From assembly GCF_003634775.1 (NCBI RefSeq), contig NZ_RBXB01000003.1, positions 248,001 through 312,000 of the forward strand: a stretch of 64,000 bases of DNA, written 5' to 3'. The notes under the pieces were generated by a model. The model had not been told where the DNA came from and made no database searches. It saw nothing but the letters and a program-made list of their open reading frames with translations. Origin of the DNA: Chryseobacterium defluvii (GTDB taxonomy: Bacteria > Bacteroidota > Bacteroidia > Flavobacteriales > Weeksellaceae). Below are positions 26,204 through 35,697 of the stretch, in pieces. Made by a program: the position numbers and the translations under genes. Every line of letters starts with the position of its first letter. Positions within the stretch are counted from its first letter, which is position 1.

Positions 26204-27124
26204 ATGCCTAGAATATATTTTATCATTGTTACTTACAACGCCATGAAATGGTCGGAAAGATGTTTTAACAGTTTAAGGCAATCTTCCATTCCGGTAAGTT
26301 GTATTGTGATTGATAATGGCTCTACAGACGGCACTCAGGAATATATAAAAAAACATTTCCCAGAAGTGGATTTCATCCAGTCTGAAGAAAATTTAGGCTT
26401 TGGAAAAGCGAATAATATTGGTATTGAAAAAGCATACATAGAAGGGGCAGATTTTTTCTACCTGATGAATCAGGATGCTTGGCTTTATACTGATAGTATA
26501 GAAAAATTATTGGATGTCTATAGTAATTATCCGGCTCAGCAAGAGATCGGAATTTTAAGCCCGATGCACATCAACGGCACCGAGAAACAGCTCGATATTT
26601 TCCTTGATAAATACATTGCCATTAATTTTGAAACAACCAGATTGATTTCGGACCTGTATTTTCAGGATCTTAGGCCTTTTTATCAGATAAAATTCATTAA
26701 TGCAGCGCATTGGTTTATCCCAAGACATACCATAGAAACGGTGGGAGGCTTTAATCCTTACTTTTTCCATTACGGGGAAGACATTGAATATGCCAACCGC
26801 ATTCACTTCCATCAAAAGAAAATACTCCTTGTTCCGGGCAGTAAAGTTGTCCATGACGGGAAACAATCTTTAAATAAGGTAGATTACAACAAATATGAAG
26901 ATTTAAGTGTAGAAACCAACATTTTAAACCCCAATCTTCATCATGCTTTTCTGTTGGAGAAAAAAGCACTCAGACAAAGTATTCTCAAAAATACATTGAC
27001 TGGAAACTTTGAAGCCTCCAAAAAACTGTCGAAAAAATATAAGAAAATCTCCGGGGAAGAAAAAAGACTATTGGAAATTCAAAATCAGGTGAGGCAAGCC
27101 GGTCCCACCTTTTTGAAAGTATAA
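26204..27124 (+). CDS. Glycosyltransferase family 2 (rhamnosyltransferase-like)
   Basis: 306 residues. 'IYFIIVTYNAMKWSERCFNSL', 'CIVIDNGSTDGTQEYI', 'NLGFGKANNIGI', 'FFYLMNQDAWL' and 'VGGFNPYFFHYGEDIEYANRI' in order are the motifs of the GT2 branch that includes rhamnosyltransferases, in which NQD takes the place of DxD. The donor cannot be told from sequence. The downstream gap of 45 bp holds no clear signal. Confidence 0.88.
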   Translation: MPRIYFIIVTYNAMKWSERCFNSLRQSSIPVSCIVIDNGSTDGTQEYIKKHFPEVDFIQSEENLGFGKANNIGIEKAYIEGADFFYLMNQDAWLYTDSIEKLLDVYSNYPAQQEIGILSPMHINGTEKQLDIFLDKYIAINFETTRLISDLYFQDLRPFYQIKFINAAHWFIPRHTIETVGGFNPYFFHYGEDIEYANRIHFHQKKILLVPGSKVVHDGKQSLNKVDYNKYEDLSVETNILNPNLHHAFLLEKKALRQSILKNTLTGNFEASKKLSKKYKKISGEEKRLLEIQNQVRQAGPTFLKV

Positions 27125-27169
27125 ATTTATTCCCATATTTTTATAAAAAATAATTAAAACACAAACAGG

Positions 27170-27931
27170 ATGTCTATTTTAAACAGGCTTAAAAACAAAA
27201 TCAAATTATATTCCCATGCAGGAACGACGTATCATTGCCCTTTCTGTGGCTATGATTCCAAAGACCTGGAAATTGTAGGTCATGATCTGCCCGTATTAAG
27301 AGAAAAACATGTTATCGGTGGGGGGAGAAGAGCTGCAGGATGTTATCGATGTCATTCCAGAGACAGGGAAAGGCTTTTGTATGCTTTTATTGTGGAAGAA
27401 TTAAAACTTCCAAAGGAAACCAGCATATTACATATCGCCCCCGAACCGAAACTATCAAATATCCTTTTAAAGCAAAACTTTAAAGAATATATCTGCGGAG
27501 ACCTCTTCACCATAGGGTATGAATATCCTGATTATGTTCAGAATATGAATGTCCTGGATATTCCTTATGAAGATAATCATTTTGACCTGGTAATCTGTAA
27601 TCATGTATTAGAACATATTCCCGAAGATACTAAGGCAATGGGGGAAATATTCAGAGTTTTAAAACCGCACGGAAAAGCGATCCTTCAGGTTCCAATCTCG
27701 GCCAATAATCAGGTTACTCATGAAGATTTCACGATTACTGACAAGTACAAAAGAGAAGAGCTTTTCGGGCAGTTTGATCATGTGAGAATTTATGGGCAGG
27801 ATTATATTACCCGACTGGAAAGTGTGGGCTTTATTGTACACAGAATCAATATTTCTGATCAATACAAAAAGTTCGGAGTTAACCCCGAAGAAGATCTTTT
27901 CTTCTGTGAAAAACCGGGTAATCATCATTAA
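27170..27931 (+). CDS. SAM-dependent methyltransferase with N-terminal zinc-ribbon-like motif
   Basis: 253 residues. Two CxxC pairs near the N-terminus ('HCPFCGY' and 'GCYRCHSRDRERLL') could bind zinc. The methyltransferase domain follows: 'SILHIAPEPKLSNIL' (motif I region), 'FDLVICNHVLEHIPEDTKAMGEIFRVLKPHGKAILQVP' (motif IV and post-motifs of Methyltransf_11). Probably methylates a sugar or a chain terminus. Terminal methylation would fit the Wzt C-terminal domain, but that is inference. It lies 11 nt before asnB. Confidence 0.82.
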   Translation: MSILNRLKNKIKLYSHAGTTYHCPFCGYDSKDLEIVGHDLPVLREKHVIGGGRRAAGCYRCHSRDRERLLYAFIVEELKLPKETSILHIAPEPKLSNILLKQNFKEYICGDLFTIGYEYPDYVQNMNVLDIPYEDNHFDLVICNHVLEHIPEDTKAMGEIFRVLKPHGKAILQVPISANNQVTHEDFTITDKYKREELFGQFDHVRIYGQDYITRLESVGFIVHRINISDQYKKFGVNPEEDLFFCEKPGNHH

Positions 27932-27942
27932 AATTCAGGAGT

Positions 27943-29739
27943 ATGTGCGGAATAGCCGGCATCATTGCCAACAATGCGGAAAACTATCAGAATGAGATCA
28001 GGAAAATGACCGATGCCATTGCGCATCGCGGTCCCGATTCTTCACACCACGAATTATATAAAAACGCCATTTTAGGCCATCGCAGGCTCTCTATTATAGA
28101 TCTTTCGGAAAATGGAAAACAACCTATGTTTTCTCATGATAAAAATGAATGTATTGTTCTGAATGGTGAAATCTATGGCTATCAGACCATTAAAAATCAA
28201 TATCCGGAATATCCTTATCGCGGGACTTCTGATACGGAAGTAATTCTTGCTATGTATAAGAGAAAGCAAGAAAAACTGATTCATGAGCTTCCCGGAATGT
28301 TTGCTTTTGCCATCTGGGATGAAGAAAAACAGCAATTGTTTTGCGCCAGAGACCGATTCGGTGAAAAGCCTTTTTACTATGCCATCGGTCCCAACAATGA
28401 ATTTATTTTTGCCTCGGAAATCAAAGCCATTCTGGCTTCAGGTTTAATCCAACCGAAAGTAAGTCCGGAAGCACTCTCCCATTATCTGCAATACGGCTAT
28501 GTAAGTACTTATCAGAGTATTTACAGCAATATTTTCACATTGCCTCCCGCTCATCAGTTGATCTGGAAAAACGGAAAAACAGAAGTTTCACGATACTACA
28601 GCCTTCCCGCAAAAGACAGAAGCATTAGCTTGTCTGATGCCAAAGAAGAATTCACCTATCTTCTTAAAAATGCGGTGAAAAAACAGCTGATTGCCGACGT
28701 AGAAGTAGGAAGTTTTTTGAGTGGCGGCCTGGACTCTTCTTCCATTGTTGCTCTGGTGAATGAATTTTTACCTCATCAGACTACCATTAGTTTCGGGTAC
28801 GATCACGAAGACAGTGAATTAAAATATGCCAAAGAAATTGCAGAAAAATATAAAACCAATCATATCGAGATCCATGAAAAAAAGGAAGATCTCGTTACCT
28901 CCTTATTAAAAGTTTCTCCATTTCTGGATGAACCTTTTGCTGACAGATCCTGCATTCCTCATTATGAAATTTGTAAAAGTGCCAGAAAAAGCCTTACCGT
29001 AGTACTTTCAGGGGATGTTGGTGATGAATTATTCGGTGGATATAATTTCTATACTACAGAAAATCAGCTCAGAAATCATTTCAGCTATAAAAATATTATT
29101 GCCAAGTTCGGATTGAAGCTTTACCAAAATATCAAGCAGACTTCTTTCATTACACAAAAGAATATGGAACATCCGGATATTCTGGATTTTCATCAGAACT
29201 CCGTAAGGAACTTCTTTACGAATGAAGATAAGAAATTATTGGGAATAACTGCAGAGTATCATCAGGATTACAGTTTCACACCCAATCCGGATTCCCTCAA
29301 TGATATTATGAGAATAGACCTGGAGAAGTTCGTACCCGGAAATATGATGGTAAAATCGGACAGAATGGCGATGGCCAATTCGCTGGAAGTCCGTACTCCC
29401 TTTCTGGACATAGATTTCGCAGAATTCTGCATTCAATTGCCGGAGCAGCTAAAATTGAACAATGAGAATGATAAAATTATCCTTCGCGAAGCAATGGGCT
29501 CTTACTGGACGGAAACCATCAGAAACCGGAATAAACAAGGTTTTGGGGTGGATATCGGAGGTTGGTTTGAAGAAAAAAACCTGCTCAACTTTTCTGATAA
29601 TCTTCTTAAAAATCCTGATCATAAAGTTTTTAATTTCATTGATTTTAAAGCCACTCAAAAATTTCTGGATAAGGGTCAAAAGCACTGGAATCTATTGCAG
29701 CTGGCTCTTTGGGCTGAAAATAACAGCAAATACTTGTAA
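27943..29739 (+). CDS. asnB: Asparagine synthase-type glutamine amidotransferase
   Basis: 598 residues. The N-terminal glutaminase domain begins MCGIAGI with the nucleophile C2, and contains 'HRGPDSS' and 'LNGEIYGY'. The C-terminal synthetase domain has the ATP loop SGGLDSS (260-266) and 'LSGDVGDELFGGYNFY'. Both active sites are intact. In general it amidates a carboxylate using glutamine and ATP. Within polysaccharide loci such proteins often make uronamides (WbpS-like), which would fit the upstream Ugd that supplies glucuronate; housekeeping asparagine synthesis is the alternative. It abuts the next glycosyltransferase gene (TAATG overlap). Confidence 0.9.
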   Translation: MCGIAGIIANNAENYQNEIRKMTDAIAHRGPDSSHHELYKNAILGHRRLSIIDLSENGKQPMFSHDKNECIVLNGEIYGYQTIKNQYPEYPYRGTSDTEVILAMYKRKQEKLIHELPGMFAFAIWDEEKQQLFCARDRFGEKPFYYAIGPNNEFIFASEIKAILASGLIQPKVSPEALSHYLQYGYVSTYQSIYSNIFTLPPAHQLIWKNGKTEVSRYYSLPAKDRSISLSDAKEEFTYLLKNAVKKQLIADVEVGSFLSGGLDSSSIVALVNEFLPHQTTISFGYDHEDSELKYAKEIAEKYKTNHIEIHEKKEDLVTSLLKVSPFLDEPFADRSCIPHYEICKSARKSLTVVLSGDVGDELFGGYNFYTTENQLRNHFSYKNIIAKFGLKLYQNIKQTSFITQKNMEHPDILDFHQNSVRNFFTNEDKKLLGITAEYHQDYSFTPNPDSLNDIMRIDLEKFVPGNMMVKSDRMAMANSLEVRTPFLDIDFAEFCIQLPEQLKLNNENDKIILREAMGSYWTETIRNRNKQGFGVDIGGWFEEKNLLNFSDNLLKNPDHKVFNFIDFKATQKFLDKGQKHWNLLQLALWAENNSKYL

Positions 29740-30689
29740 TGATGGGCGGGCATTTAGAAATATCTGTTATCATACCGGTTTACAATGCTTCAGGATTTCT
29801 TGAGAGGGCAGTTCATTCCGCTTTACAATTCGGGGAAGTGAAAGAGGTGATTTTAATTGAAGATAAATCCACTGATGATTCTTTGGAAGTCTGCAACAGA
29901 CTGGTTTCAGAAAATTCAAGAGTAAAGCTTTATCAGCATCACGATAAAGAAAATCACGGAGCCGGAGCAACCAGGAATTTAGGATTAGAAAAAGCGAAAT
30001 ATGAATTTATCGCTTTTTTAGACTCCGATGATCATTATCTTCCGAACCGTTTTGACATGGAAAAAACGATATTCAATAATCCTAAAATCGAAGGTACTTT
30101 CGGAGCGATCGGGGTAGAATACTTATCGGAAAAGGGGAAAGAGGAATACCTTGCTAAATTTAATAATTCTACTCTGACTACCGTGAACTATCCGGCAGAG
30201 GGAGATGAAGTTTTCAAAGGATTGCTTGGTTTAACATCTAAAACTTTCGGGTCCTTTTTTCATTTAAATACTTTAACGGTCAGAAAATCTTCCATTATTA
30301 AAAATAACCTGCACTTTAATGAAAGTCTTCGGGTACATCAGGATTCTGATTTTATCATAAAGTTAGCTTATCATTGCTATTTAAAATCTGGAATCATAGA
30401 TCAAGCAATTGCTATAAGAGGTGTTCATGATAATAATAGAATTACAAAAATAGTAAGGTATTCAGCACAATACAATCAAAGACAGTTTCTTTTATGGAAG
30501 TCTTTGTATGATTGGGCTACTTCTCAGAACCTATCATCCGAGTACAAAAAGAAAGTTTATTTACAATACAGATCATTTGACTTATCTTTAAAAACAGGAT
30601 TAAATAAATATTCAAACATTGTAATCGAGGCTATTAAAAACCCTGAAATATTAAAAACAAAATATCGTTTCACCTATATGAACTCATGA
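29739..30689 (+). CDS. Glycosyltransferase family 2 (paralog A)
   Basis: 316 residues. 'ISVIIPVYNASGFLERAVHSAL', 'VILIEDKSTDDSLEVC', 'NHGAGATRNLGLEKAKYEFIAFLDSDDHYL' are standard GT2 motifs including the DSD metal site. The protein is strikingly similar to the gene at 31694, with long identical segments such as 'ALQFGEV', 'RVKLYQH' and 'LDQAVAVRGVH'-type matches near the end, so the two are duplicates flanking an acyltransferase gene. Its start codon overlaps the asnB stop (TAATG), indicating translational coupling. Confidence 0.88.
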   Translation: MMGGHLEISVIIPVYNASGFLERAVHSALQFGEVKEVILIEDKSTDDSLEVCNRLVSENSRVKLYQHHDKENHGAGATRNLGLEKAKYEFIAFLDSDDHYLPNRFDMEKTIFNNPKIEGTFGAIGVEYLSEKGKEEYLAKFNNSTLTTVNYPAEGDEVFKGLLGLTSKTFGSFFHLNTLTVRKSSIIKNNLHFNESLRVHQDSDFIIKLAYHCYLKSGIIDQAIAIRGVHDNNRITKIVRYSAQYNQRQFLLWKSLYDWATSQNLSSEYKKKVYLQYRSFDLSLKTGLNKYSNIVIEAIKNPEILKTKYRFTYMNS

Positions 30690-31687
30690 AGCTTAAAAAT
30701 TTACAAATATTAAGGGGGATCTCAGCATTGTTAGTATGTTTTTTTCATTTTAGGGAAAATCTCAATATCCCCGATTTAGAACTTGGTGAAATTTTATTCA
30801 GTAAAGGAAGTATTGGTGTTCCAATCTTCTTTGTTATTAGCGGGTTTATTATGGTTTTTACAACCAGAACAATAGATTTTACGGAAACTAATGTGGGTAA
30901 AGAAATTGTTATTTTTTTTAAGAAAAGGATAATCAGAGTAGTTCCTCTTTATTACCTGCTTACATTTGCATGGATTTTTATCGGTGGAAGTTTTTTTTAT
31001 TATTTTGAAGGAAAAGGTTTTTCCAGACTTTTACATTCCTTATTATTTTTACCTGAAAAAAATGTATTCCCTGTCGTTTACTTAGGATGGTCCCTCAATT
31101 ATGAAATGTTTTTTTATCTGGTCTTTGGCATTTCCCTATTTTTTAAAACTAAGAGATACTTTTTTATAATAACATTTTTTATAGCTACATATCTTTTGGG
31201 ATTGATTTTCAACCCCGAAAATGCTTATTTAGAAATGGTAACAAGTTATTTAAATTTGTATTTCGTGGTAGGAATTATCTATGGGCTCTTACTAGATAAA
31301 ATTCCTGTTTCCAAAAATATCGGAATAATAATTTCAAGCACCGGAATATTGTTATTCACACTTCTGATATTTAAGATCATACCTTCTGATAAAGAAATAC
31401 TTACACTATTTATCGTTTCTTTATTTGTGCTTTCTTTCTTGCTTTTTGATTATACATTTCATTGTAAAGGAAACCAATTCTTAGTTTTTTTAGGAGATAT
31501 ATCCTATTCACTATATCTTTCACATCCTTTCGTAGGAGTTCTGTTGAAAAGATTTCATGTTGATGGATATTTAAGTATTCCTTATTTCGCAGTTCAAATT
31601 GCCCTTGTTATTTTGGTAGCCACATTTCTTTATCATTTTATAGAGAAAAGAATGATTAATTATTTAAAATTAAAAAGCATAATTTGA
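30686..31687 (+). CDS. Acyltransferase family 3 (OafA/YrhL-like) membrane protein
   Basis: 333 residues with about ten hydrophobic segments. The family motifs are present: 'LQILRGISALLVCFFHF' with the catalytic-type histidine and 'GSIGVPIFFVISGFIMVF', and 'LGWSLNYEMFFYLVFGISLFF'. These proteins move acyl groups, usually acetyl from acetyl-CoA, onto extracytoplasmic polysaccharide. Overlaps the preceding gene by 4 nt (ATGA). By eye the gene is more AT-rich than its neighbours, and it splits two duplicated glycosyltransferase genes, which hints at a later insertion. Confidence 0.9.
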   Translation: MKLKNLQILRGISALLVCFFHFRENLNIPDLELGEILFSKGSIGVPIFFVISGFIMVFTTRTIDFTETNVGKEIVIFFKKRIIRVVPLYYLLTFAWIFIGGSFFYYFEGKGFSRLLHSLLFLPEKNVFPVVYLGWSLNYEMFFYLVFGISLFFKTKRYFFIITFFIATYLLGLIFNPENAYLEMVTSYLNLYFVVGIIYGLLLDKIPVSKNIGIIISSTGILLFTLLIFKIIPSDKEILTLFIVSLFVLSFLLFDYTFHCKGNQFLVFLGDISYSLYLSHPFVGVLLKRFHVDGYLSIPYFAVQIALVILVATFLYHFIEKRMINYLKLKSII

Positions 31688-31693
31688 TAAAAA

Positions 31694-32635
31694 ATGAAAG
31701 TTTCAGTAATTGTTCCTGTTTATAATGCCGAAAAATATGTTGCCCAGGCTGTAGAATCTGCATTGCAATTCGGGGAAGTTCATGAAGTTATCTTAGTAGA
31801 AGATAAATCTCCCGATAATGCACTGCAGGTTTGTAAAGAACTGGCAGCAAAGTATAACAGGGTAAAACTTTACCAGCATCCCGATAAAGGAAATCATGGG
31901 GCCGGACCAACAAGAAATCTGGGAATCGAAAAATCTACAGGGGATTTTATTGCTTTTCTGGATGCAGATGATTATTATCTTCCCAATAGATTCGATGCAG
32001 AAAAAGAGCTTTTCAAAAATCCCAAGGTAGAAGGTGTGTATGGCGCTCTGGGCGTTCATTATTATTCCGAAAAGGCAAAAGAGCAGTATTATGAGTTGTT
32101 CCAAGACCGTCTTACCACAGTTTACAAAAAACATGACCCTAAAGACGTTTTTCCCGGCCAGATGAATATGCTGGGAAGCTTCGGATTATTCAGCATTGAT
32201 ACTCTAACAATCAGGAAAGAGCCATTGATGCGTAAAGTTACGCCTCTGTTTAAAAAAAGCTTAAGGCTTCATCAGGATACAGAATTTTTGTTCCGCTTAT
32301 CCTATTATCTCGATCTTTATCCGGGTATTTTAGATCAAGCTGTAGCTGTAAGAGGTGTCCATGAAGATAATAGAATCACACAAGTGGATTCAAAAAAGGT
32401 GAAACCTTCTACCACAAGAGTTTTACTATGGAAAGAAGTGAACCAGTGGGCCAAAAATGAAAGTACCATTCCTGCACACATCAAACTTCATATCACTAGA
32501 ATGCACAGAAGTTTTGAGATTGCTAATGCGCCTGTATTGAAAAAATGGGGTATGATTTTGAAATATCTGGTGACGGATTATCCGAGTATTCGTTCAGGGC
32601 TCTATAATATTAATTTCAGAAAATATTTATTTTAA
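31694..32635 (+). CDS. Glycosyltransferase family 2 (paralog B)
   Basis: 313 residues. 'VSVIVPVYNAEKYVAQAVESAL', 'VILVEDKSPDNALQVC', 'NHGAGPTRNLGIEKSTGDFIAFLDADDYYL' are GT2 motifs with a DAD metal site. Paralog of the gene at 29739. It ends in a convergent overlap with the minus-strand SGNH gene: the two stop codons share bases 32632-32635, so no terminator separates the two transcription units. Confidence 0.9.
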   Translation: MKVSVIVPVYNAEKYVAQAVESALQFGEVHEVILVEDKSPDNALQVCKELAAKYNRVKLYQHPDKGNHGAGPTRNLGIEKSTGDFIAFLDADDYYLPNRFDAEKELFKNPKVEGVYGALGVHYYSEKAKEQYYELFQDRLTTVYKKHDPKDVFPGQMNMLGSFGLFSIDTLTIRKEPLMRKVTPLFKKSLRLHQDTEFLFRLSYYLDLYPGILDQAVAVRGVHEDNRITQVDSKKVKPSTTRVLLWKEVNQWAKNESTIPAHIKLHITRMHRSFEIANAPVLKKWGMILKYLVTDYPSIRSGLYNINFRKYLF

Positions 32636-33552
32636 TTTTTTCTACTCGCCAGAATAGAATCTGCAATCTGAGCCGTAAATACTTTTCCTGATTCTTTATA
32701 CATGTGATTGCCGTCTGTATACATATATTCATCGGCTTTGGATGAAAAATCAAAGAAAACAACACCATGTTTTTTAGAGATCTGATTTATTTTCTCGCTG
32801 AAATCCGGTGAGTAAGATCTTTCTATATCCATTATTTTTTGCGAGGCGGGAATTCTTACAAGATAAACGCTTCCTTTGGTCTTCAAATATTCGATAATAT
32901 CTTTTAAAGCGTTAATTCTATCCTGAGATATCTTTTGGCTTCTGACAAAATCCGTATATTCCTTTATCTTTTTCTCCTCTCTTTTGGCAATTGTATCTGG
33001 ATGTGTGTTTACGGTAACTTCCATCCAGCCGTTTTTATGAACGTATGTATTAGATTTGGCTGTTTCTTCCCTATCCTTATAGATATTAAACCAGCTTCTC
33101 GGATAGTTCTTTATAAGATATTCGTAATTAGGATCCAGGTCATAAAAATGCATATTCGCTAAAGCGGATTTGTTTTCATAAAAATCTTCTTCGTTTTTTA
33201 TATTTTTATCTGCCGATAAGTTCCAGGGATCCACCGTTAAAATAAAAATTCCGCCTTTTGTATCGGGATCTAATTTTTTCTTTATAGCTTCAAAATATAC
33301 TTTTCCATAAGGAGACTCCGTAATATTAAAAGCAAAATTATTAAACTTCCTGTTTCCCAATTTGCCATCCAAAATATCCGGGACAACCGCCTGGACTCCT
33401 CTGGAATCTCCTAAAATCATATTGGACGGTTTTGGACCAGTAAAATGCCTGTAATTATCATCCGTATTTCCATCCGCATAAGTTCCCAGAAAGAATAGTA
33501 CCGCCACGATCCCGATAATATAAAGTGATATTTTAAATAAGAATTTTTTCAT
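32632..33552 (-). CDS. SGNH-hydrolase-like membrane-anchored protein paired with MBOAT
   Basis: 306 residues. An N-terminal hydrophobic anchor (about 5-24) is followed by an extracytoplasmic domain with block I 'MILGDSRG' (S50) and a C-terminal 'DGNHM' giving D280 and H283, the two ends of an SGNH catalytic triad. Proteins of this kind (DltD, AlgJ/AlgX) work with an MBOAT partner in acyl transfer to extracellular polymers. The ATG at 33552, one base after the MBOAT stop, is preferred over an ATG at 33567 or a TTG further upstream. Last gene of the FkbH-ACP module. Confidence 0.75.
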   Translation of the reverse strand: MKKFLFKISLYIIGIVAVLFFLGTYADGNTDDNYRHFTGPKPSNMILGDSRGVQAVVPDILDGKLGNRKFNNFAFNITESPYGKVYFEAIKKKLDPDTKGGIFILTVDPWNLSADKNIKNEEDFYENKSALANMHFYDLDPNYEYLIKNYPRSWFNIYKDREETAKSNTYVHKNGWMEVTVNTHPDTIAKREEKKIKEYTDFVRSQKISQDRINALKDIIEYLKTKGSVYLVRIPASQKIMDIERSYSPDFSEKINQISKKHGVVFFDFSSKADEYMYTDGNHMYKESGKVFTAQIADSILASRKN

Positions 33553-33553
33553 A

Positions 33554-34966
33554 TCAGAATTGTTCATAGATGAAATTACCGTTACCAAACACTCCGAAAT
33601 ACATGATCATGAAAATAAGACAGATATAAACAGTTCTTCTTATAAAAGGATGATATCTGCTGATCTCAAGACCGTGCTCCTGATCTTTATTTAACCAGTC
33701 AATCACAATCAGAATCCCTATTAATCCTAAAATTTTCATTTTTATGAATAGCGGAACCGAAAAAAGCGAAAGGCTGAATATTCTTGCATACATGCCAAAA
33801 GCATCCGTAAGAGTAGGAGCTACAAATAATACAAAAGCAAAGCATACCATGATCATGGTAAGCAGAATATTTCCGAGTTCCTGAAAAGTAGGAATCGGCT
33901 TGGAGATTTTTTTCTTTTTATTCAGTTTATCTTTCAGGATCAACGGGATATAATAAACCCCATGAAGCAACCCAAAAAAAATGAATGTAAATCTGGCTCC
34001 ATGCCATGCTCCGATCAGAACAAAGTTTAAAATAATAGCGGCAATCAATCCTTTCTTTCCATAATCTCTAAACTCAATTATTAAAGGCGTAAATACATAT
34101 TCAGTTAACCAGGAAGTCAATGAAATATGCCATTTTCTCCAGAATTCGGCAATATTTTGAGCAAAAAGCGGAAATGCAAAGTTTTTGGTTGTTTTAAATC
34201 CCAACAGTTTAGCAAATCCAATGGCCATATCAGAATATCCAGAAAAATCTGCATAGATTTCAAACAGGAAAAGTACAAGCCCAAAAGCTACCGTACTTCC
34301 TGAAAGATGATCATAATTATGGAAAATATCCTGAGTAATGGGCGTTATGCTATTGGCAACCACCAATTTTTTAAATACTCCCAAAAGGATTTGCCTCGCC
34401 GCATCAGAACCATTTTCTAAGGTGAAGATTCTTTCTTTTTTTAGCTGTGGAAGCAATAAACCGCCTTTATCAATGGGGCCGGAAGTCATGCTCGGGAAGA
34501 AAGCGACATAATTAAAGAAAACCAAAACATCTGTCTCAGGCTTCAGTTTTTTATTCTTGATATCAAGAAAATAGCTTAATATTCTAAAGGTATAAAAGCT
34601 GATACCAAGTGGTAAAATTATCGATAAAGTGAGTGTGTTTTTTATATTAAAAAGATCCGCAAAAGAATCTATAAAGAAATTGAAGTATTTAAAATAAAAA
34701 AGGGTCCCGATTGCTAAAATTAAACCTAGATTCAAGAAAATCCGTTTCTTTTTTCCCTCGTTTTCACCAATTTTTATTCCTAAAAAATAAGCCATTGCAG
34801 AAGTACCGATGAGCAAAGCCAAAAATCTCCAGTCCCAGTATGCGTAAAAAATATAGCTTGCCAACAGCAATACTATATTCTGTAGCTTCAGATTCTTTTG
34901 GGATAACCAATAAAGTCCGAAAACAATGGCAAAGAAAAGTATAAAAGCAATTGAGGTAAACTGCAT
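33554..34966 (-). CDS. MBOAT family O-acyltransferase (AlgI/DltB-like)
   Basis: 470-residue polytopic membrane protein. Family signatures: 'LLPLGISFYTFRILSYFLDI'-type segment (IILPLGISFYTF), 'FWRKWHISLTSWLTEYVF' (residues about 270-290) and the conserved histidine in 'GAWHGARFTFIFFGLLHG'. MBOATs of this branch transfer an acyl group from a cytoplasmic donor through the membrane to an extracytoplasmic acceptor; the DltB member takes acyl units from a carrier protein, a precedent for use of the ACP encoded upstream. ATG at 34966 is chosen over a TTG one codon earlier. Followed one base later by the SGNH gene. Confidence 0.92.
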   Translation of the reverse strand: MQFTSIAFILFFAIVFGLYWLSQKNLKLQNIVLLLASYIFYAYWDWRFLALLIGTSAMAYFLGIKIGENEGKKKRIFLNLGLILAIGTLFYFKYFNFFIDSFADLFNIKNTLTLSIILPLGISFYTFRILSYFLDIKNKKLKPETDVLVFFNYVAFFPSMTSGPIDKGGLLLPQLKKERIFTLENGSDAARQILLGVFKKLVVANSITPITQDIFHNYDHLSGSTVAFGLVLFLFEIYADFSGYSDMAIGFAKLLGFKTTKNFAFPLFAQNIAEFWRKWHISLTSWLTEYVFTPLIIEFRDYGKKGLIAAIILNFVLIGAWHGARFTFIFFGLLHGVYYIPLILKDKLNKKKKISKPIPTFQELGNILLTMIMVCFAFVLFVAPTLTDAFGMYARIFSLSLFSVPLFIKMKILGLIGILIVIDWLNKDQEHGLEISRYHPFIRRTVYICLIFMIMYFGVFGNGNFIYEQF

Positions 34967-34983
34967 CAATCTTTATTTAAATA

Positions 34984-35697
34984 TTAATAATGGGAAGCGT
35001 CCAGGAAAATATGATTCCCGTTAAAATGCTTTCCTCCGTTGATGCAAAGATCTATTACATTCGAAATGTCTTTGCTTTCAAGGTTATCTTTTAAAGGATA
35101 GCCCGCAAGTATGGTTTCCTTCACCCTTTCATCCATATTCTTGTGGAAGTCTGTAGGAATAAAAGAGGGCGAAACAGAGTTACAGGTTATGCCGAATTTC
35201 ACATTTTCTATTGCCCAGCTTTTACTCATCTGAAGCAAATAAGCTTTATTGGAATTATACACAGAAGTTCCCATTGCAGGAGAATTAAGGGATGATGAAA
35301 GGATATTGATGATTCTTCCCAGTTTTTTCTTACGGAACAGGTTAATGCATTCCTGGGTAACCTGTAATGTAGGCATCACATTATTCTTAAAATCATTCAG
35401 GAATTTTTCAGCTTCTGTTTTATGGAAATAAGTATCAATAAAAGTCCCGTTATAATAATTATTGATGAGAATATCCGGATCAAAAGCTCTGATTTCAGCA
35501 CAAAAAGCTTTCATTTGATCAGCAGACGTAAAATCTATCTGAAATGCTTTGGCATTCATAAATTGTGCCTCTATTTCTTTTGCCGATTCTGCGGAATGGC
35601 AATAAGTAAATAATACCTCATACCCTTTTTCAAGTAGAAATACATTGATCTCTTTACCAATTCCGGATGAACCTCCGGTTAAAACCACTTTATTCAC
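34984..35697 (-). CDS. SDR-family reductase (FabG-like) of the ACP module
   Basis: 237 residues. 'VVLTGGSSGIGKE' (cofactor loop TGxxxGIG, residues 4-15), 'LINNYYNGTF', 'INILSSSLNSPAMGTSVYNSNKAYL' with catalytic serine and YxxxK. It matches classical 3-ketoacyl-ACP reductase-type SDRs. The GTG start overlaps the stop codon of the dehydratase gene (GTGA), so the two are coupled. Its place between dehydratase and MBOAT genes suggests reduction of a keto-acyl group bound to the local ACP; a sugar substrate is the alternative. Confidence 0.88.
   Translation of the reverse strand: MNKVVLTGGSSGIGKEINVFLLEKGYEVLFTYCHSAESAKEIEAQFMNAKAFQIDFTSADQMKAFCAEIRAFDPDILINNYYNGTFIDTYFHKTEAEKFLNDFKNNVMPTLQVTQECINLFRKKKLGRIINILSSSLNSPAMGTSVYNSNKAYLLQMSKSWAIENVKFGITCNSVSPSFIPTDFHKNMDERVKETILAGYPLKDNLESKDISNVIDLCINGGKHFNGNHIFLDASHY

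Noticed and set aside
27937-27941. AGGAG as a Shine-Dalgarno sequence for asnB
   Set aside because: Only one base separates it from the ATG, too close for ribosome binding, and the genome shows no general use of such sites.
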